Source of the DNA: Oscheius onirici
Taxonomy: Eukaryota > Nematoda > Chromadorea > Rhabditida > Rhabditidae
Assembly (NCBI GenBank): GCA_932521025.1
Contig: OW051468.1
Coordinates: 620,064 to 684,063, forward strand
Direction: 5' to 3'
DNA: 64,000 nt
The translations under genes and the position numbers were made by a program. Position 1 is the first letter of the stretch. Every line of letters begins with the position of its first letter. The notes under the pieces are model-generated. The model saw only the letters and a program-made list of their open reading frames with translations, was not told the origin of the DNA and did not search any database. Positions 1 through 9,059 of the stretch are shown here, piece by piece.

Positions 1-273
1 CAGATAGACGGTAGTAGCTACCGTTGCCGAGAGCTGTCGTCTGTCTAAAATTTTCTGTCTCTCTGGGATTAAAAAAATAGTTACGTAAAGCAGAATGATG
101 TCGTCCAATAGCATGTAACCTCCCTCTCATTGATGGTAGAATATGGATTATTATAAACTAAAGATATTTTCTATGTGTGTATGTTCAAGACACCTACTAG
201 ATTTATCGTAGTAACAGTACAGGGCTGACCCCAAATTGGCGGAGAGTAAAAGAAGCAGCACGGCAGACTGCAT
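1..273 (-). CDS. Ly6/three-finger GPI-type protein (copy A), 3' end cut by window
   Basis: Minus-strand gene cut off by the window edge. Exons are 198-273, 85-157 and 44-1 (continuing outside). Exon 1 encodes a signal peptide beginning MQSAVLLLLL followed directly by the first cysteine (CYYD). Exon 2 carries two further cysteines and exon 3 begins a tyrosine-rich strand (GSYYR). Exon lengths and phases (76 nt phase 1, 73 nt phase 2) match copy D at 14796-15254, which also shares the start of the signal peptide. By that comparison it should continue to a CCC-x-D-x-CN Ly6 signature and a hydrophobic tail outside the window. Ly6 proteins are small extracellular receptors or modulators; the ligand is unknown. 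A-D similarity is visible even outside exons, which suggests a fairly recent duplication. Confidence 0.75.
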
Positions 274-382
274 CCCTTGTATAGATTACTGTTATCTTTT
301 CATTGGTATTCTTTTCGGGGTGAATCATACTTTAAGGAGATAAGACATTTCTAGAAAAAAAGGGCAACAAAGGTTTGAGCCG

Positions 383-774
383 GCATGGCAAACCTGACCC
401 GGAATCAGGCCAGGTGGCAAGTTTGCCGCGGGCTAAAAAAATAATTTCGTATGTATTTCTGATTTTTTTTGTATAAAAATACTTTGTAAGGCAAGATCTA
501 ATTATGACATCAAAAAATTACAAGAAAACAGACGACAAATAGAGAAGAAATCGAAAATTTTCTGAAGGTTTCAACGAAATTCTTGGAAAATTCGAAGATT
601 CTTCCATTTTCGCTCTCAATTTTCTGTTTTCTCGTAATTTTTTGATGTAATAATTAGATCGTACCCTACAAAGTATTTTTATACAAGAAAAATCAGAAAT
701 AAATGCGAAATTTATTTTTTTTTGCCCTCCGCAAAGATGACACCTGGCCTGATTCCGGTCCAGGATTGCCATAT
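383..774. repeat. Foldback (MITE-like) element, family 1, copy 1
   Basis: The two ends are inverted copies of each other: GGCAAACCTG...ATCAGGCCAGGT at the left and ACCTGGCCTGATTCCGG...TTGCCAT at the right. Each is followed inward by an AT-rich arm containing TATAAAAATACTTTGTA. Two more copies lie at 57191-57497 and 58038-58368. No coding capacity, so a non-autonomous foldback element is the likely nature. Confidence 0.75.
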
Positions 775-899
775 CTGGTTAGAGACTGAGAGACAGGGTT
801 GAAAAAGACAGAAACTTTATTATTATTATTATTACACAATATACAGTTTTTGTTCAGAATTGTTGAGAATATACAAAAAAGATGATATCCAGAAAGAGA

Positions 900-2486
900 T
901 CAATGTTTGCCATGAGCCTTGTCGTAGGTATCCTTATTCTTGTAGGCTCCCACATAGCCCGTCTGCTCGGCCGTGTCCTCACGACCGGCCTTTCCTTTTC
1001 CCTTGCCCTCGGCATCAAAACGCTCCTTATGTGCTCCGGTATACTTGGTATGGTCGGTCAGTCGACTGTAAACTCCGTCAGCATGAGCCTTGGCTACCGA
1101 GTTGACTGTCGGAGCTTCCAGAGCGGCTAGCTTTTCAGTGATGAAGTCCAGTTCTTCCTGAAGAGTACGGTAGAAATGGAGAGTATTTGTCTTACCTGGA
1201 CAGTTTTCTTGCTCTGCTTGGCTCTGTCTTCGGCCACATGAACGATTACTTTCTTCGTCTCGTCGAAGGTTGTCTTCTTCTTCGGTCTGAAATTTGGATA
1301 TTTGAAGAGCAACGATATTAAATGATCAGACTGGATGACGTAGGTCGGGAAAAACAGAGAGACAAAAGTCTACTGGACAGAAGTCCTGATGTGAATCAGA
1401 GCCTTTAAAAATTCCAGTCACTGAAAGAGTTAGAGGGAAAGTCTGGACATTATTTTGGTTCCGATAATTGAAAAGTAGAACTCTTTAAAGGATCGTTAAT
1501 GCCTACCGAAAACTGGCTACTCAGAAAGCACCAGCAGCCCATGACTCTCTTCAGAACACAGGCTTGAGTAGACATGGCTGACGGGCCGGGCTTGGGCCTG
1601 AACGTTGAGGCCCGGCCCGCGGGGAAATTTTGAAAAAAGGTTTTTTTTTTACCAAAATATGCATTTTTTCGTCATTTTTTTTGTAAAAAAAGTTCAGCAA
1701 AATATAACAATATTATTATTCGTTGATTTAGTTCTAGAATGCGCTAAAATGCGCTATAATATGACCATCTTCATTTTTGGTCTGATCCCGGTCCGACGGC
1801 CAAGTCTGGGGACCGGACCGAGGCGGCCCGGTCCGGAGCCATGTCCAGGCTTGAGTCGGGAAGGAACTTTATAAGTGTTGCCAAAACCTTGCGTACTTTT
1901 CGTCACGCAAAGTTGCGTACGAAAAATACAAGAGAAATTGGAATAAAATAGCTTGGCCGCGCGTACGCAATTTCTCGTCAATTAAAAATACGTAAGGTGA
2001 AGTTTTGCTTTATTTTTACTCTATAATGGGAGTTATATCGAACGCAGATTTATATAAAAAATAGGATGACGGTTCTGTCAAGCTAGATCTAGTCCTGGGG
2101 CCAAATTATTCAATGATGGGGTGGGAAAACAAAATGCCGAGGACCAAGAGTCAGGTCTGGATCTGAAAGACTGTCAGAATAGAAAAAGAATAGTCTAGAT
2201 ACCCGTCTTGATTACAGTTTTCTTACGTTTTTTTTAATTCATAGCGGTCAGCGACCAAGCTTCAATTGAAGAAATTGATAGAGAAAGAAACGACCAACCC
2301 GGCAACCTTGCTGAAAGCGATTCCAGTCATCGTCGTTGTGATTCCTTTTGGATCCAAAACACCGGCATCCTTCATCCATTTATCGAAATTCTTTCCGGTC
2401 ATTTCCGTCGCCGTGGCTGCTCCGAATTTGGTGAAGGCATCCCAGCGCTTCTTTACATCCTTGTTGTCCCAATTGAATTCGGCCAT
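900..2486 (-). CDS. tppp-1: TPPP/p25-alpha tubulin polymerization-promoting protein
   Basis: Three exons on the minus strand: 2299-2486, 1196-1286 and 900-1157, giving 178 aa, the usual length for this family. The N-terminal p25-alpha domain is clear (MAEFNWDNKDVKKRWDAFTKF, then GKNFDKWMKDA). The C-terminus has the family hallmark region: RLTDHTKYTGAHKERFD, a GKGKGKAGRED stretch, and QTGYVGAYKNKDTYD before the stop. TPPP binds tubulin and stabilises or bundles microtubules in the cytoplasm. The start is chosen because the ATG lies two bases behind a TTTCAG suited to trans-splicing and reproduces the family N-terminus. Intron 1 is about 1 kb and carries a dispersed repeat (1577-1817). Confidence 0.93.
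1577..1817 (+). repeat. Dispersed repeat, family 2, copy 1
   Basis: About 240 bp beginning GACGGGCCGGGCTTGGGCC and ending GACGGCCAAGTCTGGGGA. It is closely matched by 27359-27600, especially the inner part containing AGTTCAGCAAAATATAACAAT and TTCTAGAATGCGC. Both copies sit in introns of minus-strand genes, in the same orientation. No open frame of note. Confidence 0.8.
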
Positions 2487-2639
2487 TTCTGAAAGACGGC
2501 AAGTTTGAAAAGAGCTATTGAAAGAGACTGGACTGAGGGGGATGGCCATAAAAAAGAGAGAGCAGAGTGTACTCTATTGACGAGAGAAACAGACCAGCTG
2601 TGTGTTAAAAAACGGAACGGGGTGTTTTCTGATAAGATT

Positions 2640-3175
2640 GCAAAGGAAGTGAGAAGGTTGGAGAGAGAGGCAAAGAGTCAGAGAGACAGGGACAGAGAGA
2701 GAGAGAGAGAGTCAGAGAGAGAGTCAGAGAGTCGGGGAGTCAGAGAGAGAAAGACTCAGAGACAGAGAGAGACAGGGATAGAGAGACAGAGTGCCAGAGA
2801 ATCGGGGTTGTCAGGGCAAGATTCCATATTTGGCTCTGAAAACCACCTGTTCGGCTGTGTCAGTAACTGAAAATGCACGATTTTAACGGGAAGAAATAAA
2901 ATTGAATGAAAATAGCAAAAAAATCATAGTTTCGAAAATTTACGAGAAAACCTTACCGTATTCTGTCCCTGCGATGGATAAACAGAGAGAGTCAGAGTCA
3001 GAGAGTCGAAGAGACAGAGAGACAGAGACAGACAGGGACAGAGAGTCAGAGTATCAGGACAGAAATACAGAGAGACAGAGGGGCAGAGAGTCAGAGAGTC
3101 AGACAGGGGCAGAGAGTCGGGATTGCCGGGGCAAGATTCCATATTTGGCTCTGAAAACCACCTGTTCGGCAGGTG
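2640..3175. repeat. GAGAGTCAGA low-complexity DNA with a duplicated segment
   Basis: Purine-rich quasi-repeats of GAGAGTCA/GAGAGACA lie at 2655-2810 and 2985-3120. Each is followed by the same unique stretch (GGGCAAGATTCCATATTTGG through ACCACCTGTTCGGC) at about 2814-2856 and 3130-3172. This is a roughly 315-bp direct duplication, not a gene. The frames here read only as RDRE/SESE low complexity. Confidence 0.7.
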
Positions 3176-4700
3176 GTTTCCATAAATTGGAAACGACAGT
3201 TTCAATCAAGAGGGAACTAATGAGATGGACAAAGAGTTGTGTTTGATCAAAGGGTGAGACGAGAGTGAGAGAGCGGTAGTATCTATTGATCACACAGGTT
3301 GGAACACAGTTTTAACAGGGTGTGAGTCAACAGGAAAAAGAGACAGCTGAGAGGGGACATTTTACCAAATAAAGAGCAAATGCCTCTCAATTAGGACACG
3401 TACACAGATGGCTGAAGACTCTATTAGAAGAGGAGAAGCCGTGGGAACAGCCCCCTGGACAATGACAGCCATCTGGTGGGAATTTGGACGCTCACGCATC
3501 TCTCAAATTTGGATCGATCACAAATCGCGCTGTGTCATCTCTGATAAGAGGACAATGAACCCCTGAGGCTTAGCGGAAGTGACCCATCAAGGAGATTGAG
3601 ACAGAGGGACAAAATCAGTAAAATCCAGAGGGGTAATCAGTAGTCGAAAGAGTCATGCGGGCACATAAATGAAATGAATCCAGGAGACCCGTTGCAAACA
3701 ATTTCCCAGTTTCTATGGTCTCCCCAGGCTACCTAGCATCGATCGAGGCTCGGTTATAATTCATTAGTACTACTGAAAGAGAGGGAGACCAAATTAGGAA
3801 CAAGCACAGAAACAGGTGTAAAGTTTGACTGTCCTTGGAGACAAGATTTCATCGATGGTTTCGAAAGAGAGGCAGTGTGGCGGGAGAGGCTAGGGCGGCA
3901 ATTTTGAATCGCGACCAGCTGATTTATGGCCGAGGGTGGCCTAGGGTGGTCATGGAAGGATGAGAAAGTGGGAGAGGCAAAGGGACAGAGGGACTGAGGG
4001 GACAGGGGGACAGAGACAGAAAATTTGAGAGACCGAGGGACAAAGAGAGACAGGATCTGAACCTCTTTCCAGTGCCTAAACGTTCCAAAAGAGAGACCAG
4101 CTGAGGCGTCAATTGAGTCGTTTATGTAGCTGCCGGACTCTCCCCGAAAGGCTGATTGGCCCCTTCCAGCCAGCTAATGATAATTGCTGGAGGCCAGGCT
4201 GCTCTTTCATATTGAAGGGAACATAAGAGTCACGTGACGCTCTCTCAGTCGCATAGCTACAAGACAGCAGAAACCGAGCGGAGAAGAACAAACAAGAACA
4301 TATAAAAAGGAGAGGGGGAATCGATCTGCTGGACAAAAAGTAGTATAATCTTCTTGTGGAGCAGCCGTAGAGTATTGGCTTTGCAGAGAAAGAGCCTGCG
4401 TGTTCGAAACGGCAAAGTTCGCGCAGGCATCCCTCTTGTGTGTCGGCTAGTTGATACATAATTGAGTAAAGGCGGGTGGCATGTTGAAGGACGCGAGTTG
4501 TGAAATGGCCGAAAAAAAGTAAACAAGAGGAGAAGAAGAGTCTCTCTGTCCCTGGGTCCCTCTGACTTTCCGTCCCTCTGTCCTTCTGAACAGCCTTTTA
4601 CGATTTTTTTTCTTTCCGGGGAAACTTATCTGTTTATACTATGATTAATCCCAAAAAAGTACAAGAGAAATGATATCTTCCGTCTGTGCCAGTCAGGCAG
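3176..4700. other. Intergenic, no gene seen
   Basis: Upstream of the Ly6 gene at 4701. Contains purine-rich low-complexity patches (3950-4060). A weak tRNA-like stretch near 4350-4430 has a GTTCGAAAC core but no convincing stems. Nothing else supportable. Confidence 0.5.
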
Positions 4701-5198
4701 ATGTTCTTGCTGCCTCTTCTTGTCCTCGTCAATTTTTGTTCAGCTCTGAACTGTTATTATGATCAATCTGGTTGGTTTTTTTGAGAGAGAACATAATTCA
4801 CAAAAGCTTTAGAGTATACCAGTTACAACGATTCCTACAATGAGAGGGAGGTTAAGTGTTCTGCACTGACCGATTTCTGTTTCTAGTAAGTTTGTGGAGG
4901 GACAGGGACACCTTACCATCTCCAATTCAGCCTGACGATCAATAACGGAAATCAAAGCTACTCTCGTACAGCTGACTGTGACATTAACTGGGGAACTATG
5001 TGTCATACTACCGAATGCAGAACTCTGGGTATCATCACGACGTGCTGTTGTGATTACAATGACTGCAACACACCCAACTACTTTGGTTTCCCTTCATCTC
5101 CTACGACATATCCCAAGCACTCCTCTCCTCATCCTGACTCCTCCTCGGGCTTTTCTTTAGCTCTTTTGCTTTTTCTTTCAATTTTTATGGCGTTTTGA
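4701..5198 (+). CDS. Ly6/three-finger GPI-type protein (copy B)
   Basis: Three exons: 4701-4770, 4813-4885 and 4931-5198, giving 136 aa. It has a signal peptide (MFLLPLLVLVNFCSA), then CYYD, a middle exon with C-x6-C (CSALTDFC), and exon 3 with GTMCHTTECRTLGIITTCCC followed by DYNDCN, the Ly6/uPAR C-terminal signature. A Ser/Pro-rich stalk and a hydrophobic tail (LALLLFLSIFMAF) ending at the stop indicate GPI attachment. The 73-nt middle exon and its phases are identical to copies A, D and H. It is expected to act on the outer cell surface as a receptor modulator. It is tail-to-tail with copy C, 72 bp apart. Confidence 0.85.
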
Positions 5199-5270
5199 AT
5201 AATAAAAAGATGGCAAAATTTTTACTCTCTGTCTGTATTTTTTGGAGCGGATCAGCCAGTTCACCTCACT

Positions 5271-5502
5271 TCATTTCCAATTTACATACAGTAGAAATGA
5301 GAGCAAAATTGGGAGACCGACAATCTTCTCAGCTGGCAAAGAATACCCATCTCGCAGTAAATTCTGATTGTTGCACATGTCGTCTGTGCAGCAGCAGGTC
5401 GTCGACTTGCCTACCGTTGTGCATCCACTAGTTGTGCATCTTGTTTCTGTCCCATCACAGTCAGAAAGGCGATAATAGTAGTCCTCAGTTTTGTTTGTTT
5501 GA
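5271..5502 (-). CDS. Ly6/three-finger GPI-type protein (copy C), last exon only
   Basis: A family-type last exon behind a TTTCAG acceptor. It encodes EDYYYRLSDCD, then C-x4-C, TTCCCTDDMCN and a hydrophobic C-terminal tail (KIVGLPILLSFLLYVNWK). The phase (one base before the first codon) is the same as in other copies. Candidate upstream exons near 5550-5640 contain cysteines (KGPQVCVSEPC) but do not splice in frame with this exon. The gene is therefore either mis-modelled by me or broken. A nearby 5750-5860 stretch repeats part of that candidate exon (AAAAATGACGCCAAGG). Confidence 0.6.
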
Positions 5503-7629
5503 CTGAAAGGAGGGAGAGTCAGAAACTGAGAGGCAGAGAGACTCTGTACTTGGGCACACGGCTCGCTGACGCATACTTGGGGACCTTTCTTTTGAAATTT
5601 ATTCGAACAACCCTTGGCGTCATTTTTCTCAGAGGTCAGCATAGCCCTAAGGAGGCTACAGCAAAATTACCCCAAAGGGTTGTACGATTACTTTTGGATA
5701 GAAATGAAAACGCTCGAAAAAAAAAGCTCGAGACGAATCGAGCCGTCGAGCTTTTTTTCTCAAAATTTCTTCAAACAAACCTTGGCGTCATTTTTACTGG
5801 AGCTTTTTTGGTTGTATATTGACCTCTGACAAAAATGACTTTGTTCGAAGAAATTGATGATCACGGAGAGCTGCATGTATAGCGACTTTGTTCTCGAAGA
5901 AGAACTTCCGAAGTGATAAGGATTTATTGCTTTCCAATTATTCTTTATTGTTCTTCCCTTCTGCTTCTTGTCTCTTCGTACCCACTCCCTCCCTTGTTTG
6001 TTACCGCCTGTCACCGGTGCAGGTGACCTAGTCTTTGACAGCGGGGTAAGCAAGATAACGAGCCTCTTCCTACCCGTTAATTCGCCATCTGCCCTCGCGA
6101 TAATACTGTTTGTCAGGGTTCAATAATTAGTCGAGAGAGGCTGTTTGCTGGCTCTCTAACTCTCTGTCTCTCTGACTCTCTTTCTCTCTGTCGCGCTGCC
6201 CCTCTGACTGTCTGACTCTCTGATTCTCCGACTCTATGACTCTCCGTCTCTGTCCCTCTCTCCCTCTGACCCTCTGACTCTATATCTCTCTGTATCTCTG
6301 ACTCTCTGTCCAACTCTCCTTCTATCCGTCTCTCTGCCCCTCTGCACCTCTGTCCCCTGTGTCCCTGTGTCCCTCTGTCCTTCTGTCCTTCTGTCCCTGT
6401 CCCTCTGGGTTTCAATTTCTCTATCTCTCTGCATTTCTGTCCCTCTGTCCCTCTTTCTGTCTCTCTGTCTATAACTTACATATTCTATATCTAGTTGGGT
6501 GACGGGCGCCAAAACCATTCGACCTCGTTTTTTTCTCCTGCCCGTCAGCGCAATCGCTTTCGCTGAAAAAGAGCCAGAGGTCAGTCCTATCGATCCATTC
6601 CTACCCACTGCCTGACCTGGCTCCTAATCCTCCCCCTCCATCGATTAATTCTTTCTCGTGAGAATAGATCCCTATCCGATAAACAATGCACTCTCTGGGC
6701 GGAGCATTAGCAGCCCTGTTCAAAAATGGTCGCAGCCTGAGAACGCGCTCGCACTCAGGGCATGCGTAGCGGTCGAGCGTCCTCTACTACTCGTCGGCCC
6801 TTTGCCTCTCTTGTTGTTGTGTCTTGATCCTATCGACTCGGCTAGTGGGAGAGAGAAGCCAACTAAATGCTCTCTTTCCTACTGAGAGTCTACTGGATGT
6901 TTCTTCTCTAAATTTTCCAGTTCCCCCTTGTTTACTCTCGCGCCATAATTTTTTTACAGAGTTTTGTGGAAATCTCGAAAAAAATCGAAACCAGGCAAAC
7001 AATATGCGTCTCACGAAGCTAAGAAATGAATATGGTTTCCGTACTTTATTCCCCCCCCCCCTAAATACGAGCTTCTGCCTCCCAGCCCATTTTTCATCCT
7101 GAAGACGACTTTTTCGAGTTTTCCGATGTTCTACAAAGTTGTAGCCCTTGATTAGCTCTACAACTTTGCAGGACATCAAAAACCTCTAAAAAGTGGTCTT
7201 CATGGTGAAAAATGCGCATACGTAATTGCGTATCCTTGAGAAGGGGCGGACTTCTATTGGAGCTTGACCGAGTACTCGGGAAGAAAATCAATAAGAGCAT
7301 CTTTTCCTTCTAGCCTTCCCCCGCTATCAATAGACGCTGACAAGGCTTCATAATTACTCCCGGCACGTGACTTGGCACCGAGCCGTCTCATGCTCGCCCA
7401 TTCAAATTCCTAACGTTTCCCGCCAAATGCGCGCTGCGTGCGTCTCTCGCTCTCTCTCTCTCCCCCCGGAAAAGGCCAGGTGCGCCCCAGCACACAGTGC
7501 CGGCGATTATTCGCTCCTCTCTCTCTCTTGTTGCCTTCTCTCCCCTGTTTTTTGATAAAATTATATTTTAAAAAAATTCAAGATTTCTCTTTTTTTATTA
7601 ATTTTTAATAAACAAATTTCTAGGAAATT
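5503..7629. other. Gene-free stretch; CT-rich low complexity at 6120-6480
   Basis: No coding exon recognised. 6120-6480 is CTCTCTGWC low complexity on the plus strand. 7040-7265 is a foldback repeat (listed separately). The part from about 7270 should contain the promoter of the HMGA-like gene, including CT-rich DNA around 7440-7540. Confidence 0.5.
7040..7265. repeat. Palindromic repeat with ACAAAGTTGTAG core
   Basis: Begins with a C run (about 7050-7062). It is centred on ACAAAGTTGTAGCCCTTGAT facing AGCTCTACAACTTTGCA, flanked by inverted arms (GAAGACGACTTTT versus AAGTGGTCTTC). Related palindromes lie at 11333-11572, 12943-13326, 29043-29428 and 63160-63563. Confidence 0.65.
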
Positions 7630-8058
7630 ATGCCCGCCAAGGCCAAGAGTGGACGTGGACGTGGACGCCCTCCGAAAAAGGCTGCTGCCGCCAAGGCTGA
7701 CGCGGGATCCGGATCGGAGGCTGACGAGAAGGAACTTAAGGTAATAGCCACAGGATACTGTAAATTACTGAGAGACAGAGAGTAGTATCCAGTAACAGTG
7801 AACAATTTCAGGCCACCAAGACCATCGACAAGGCCGCCACTGCCAAGAAGCGTGGCCGTCCCGCTGGAGGAGCTAAGGCCAAGAAGGCCACTCCCGCCAA
7901 GAAGGGCAAGGCGTGAGTTTTTTTAAAGTTAAAAAATCTAAATGACCAATTACAGTACCCGCAAGAAGGCTGCCAGCTCCGATGAGGAAGAGAGCAATCA
8001 CTCCGAGTCGGACAAGGAACATGCCGACGATCAGGATGAAGAAGAGAAGGACGAGTAA
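7630..8058 (+). CDS. HMGA-type AT-hook chromatin protein
   Basis: Three exons: 7630-7740, 7812-7912 and 7956-8058, giving 104 aa. Lys/Ala-rich, with two AT-hook cores: GRGRGRPPKK near residues 8-17 and KKRGRPAGG in exon 2. The C-terminus is an acidic Glu/Asp/Ser tail, the layout of HMGA proteins, which bind AT-rich minor grooves in nuclear chromatin. The ATG follows a TTTCTAG acceptor by five bases, consistent with trans-splicing. Codon use is strongly biased (AAG, GCC), suggesting high expression. C. elegans hmg-12 is the nearest analogue I know; orthology is inferred from architecture only. Confidence 0.8.
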
Positions 8059-8446
8059 AACTGGACTCCACTAACCACCCCTGTTTATAACTTATATACA
8101 TACTCATTACACTTTGTTGTATTTTAAAACCGGGACGGCAAACGTTCTCTGATCTCTTGTAATGTCTGTTTTTGTTCTGATGAGTAAAGTAAGTACTGAA
8201 GAAGTTTTGATAATGGGAAAAAAGGGGCAGTTTTTCAGCCAAATTTAATAGTTTGTGGCTGCCGCACACGTTGGTGGACGGTAAATCGTTATCGGGAAAT
8301 CTCTTAGGAACTCAATACTGCTTCACGCAAGTTTTATTTTATTTAACCAGTGCTTAATTTTGTATGCTCTTGCCAATCTAAAATATTGAAAAGCTAAAGT
8401 GTCTGTGGCTGACTCTGTGACTTTGTTTGTTAGGTTTTTTGTCCGT

Positions 8447-8523
8447 GGCGACGAAATTTTGGTGTATTGTTAAGAGTCACCGCTGTTACCCAGACGACCC
8501 GGGTTCGATTCCTCTCCTCGCCA
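8447..8523 (+). pseudogene. tRNA-Val(UAC)-like sequence, degenerate
   Basis: Starts GGCGACG and ends CTCGCCA, so the acceptor arms nearly pair. It has a TGGTGTA D region, a GTTACCC anticodon-type loop (UAC) and a GGTTCGATTCC B box. Anticodon and T stems carry mismatches, so it is more likely a tRNA pseudogene or tRNA-derived repeat than a working tRNA. Confidence 0.5.
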
Positions 8524-8618
8524 AATATTTTTGCTAGATTGTTTTGAGTAGGAAATCGAGTCAGGGTAACCGGTAGGGGACAGGTGTTGGTAACTATTAT
8601 TTTATCAGTCTCTTTCAG

Positions 8619-8934
8619 CCAAACGATCCAAATGATCAGTCCCAGTGGCATGTATTACAGTCGTCGATCTGGCTGCGACGCTAACTATAGCGGATACTAC
8701 TGCTACATGTTTGGATGTAGAACTCAAAATCTGACGACTACTTGTTGTTGCACATCGGAAAACTGCAATGGAGAAGCCTCATTGTATGCCTCAGAGCCTG
8801 GAAGCTCTTCCACTACTCAAAAACCATCAACGGAATCACCTCAGACTACATCACGGTATTCTGGTTTTGCAGCAGAATATGCTTTACCTTTGTTGGTTAT
8901 TTTTACGTCTTTTTGTCAGGTCATTTTTGAGTGA
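8619..8934 (+). CDS. Ly6/three-finger GPI-type protein (copy E), last exon only
   Basis: A family-type last exon behind TCTTTCAG: GMYYSRRSGCD, YYCYMFGCRTQNLTTTCCC, then SENCN, a Ser/Thr stalk and a hydrophobic tail (YALPLLVIFTSFCQVIFE). I find no signal-peptide exon or 73-nt middle exon between the HMGA gene and this point. The interval instead holds a tRNA-like relic (8447-8523). It may be an orphan exon of a decayed gene, or its first exons may be too diverged to see. Confidence 0.55.
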
Positions 8935-9059
8935 ATGGTTGATCGTGTTACATGCAGTTGATTCTCAACCTTGCTTATTTTTTGGGACAGAGTGTCTCTC
9001 TCCGAGATCAAGACATTTTTTGCGAATGAGTTACACTGAGCCAGGTTGCTCTCATCACA

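Noticed and set aside
8570-8640. The start of the orphan Ly6 exon frame read as a signal peptide (LVTIILSVSFS)
   Set aside because: There is no ATG; the hydrophobic reading is the pyrimidine-rich intron end before the TTTCAG acceptor.
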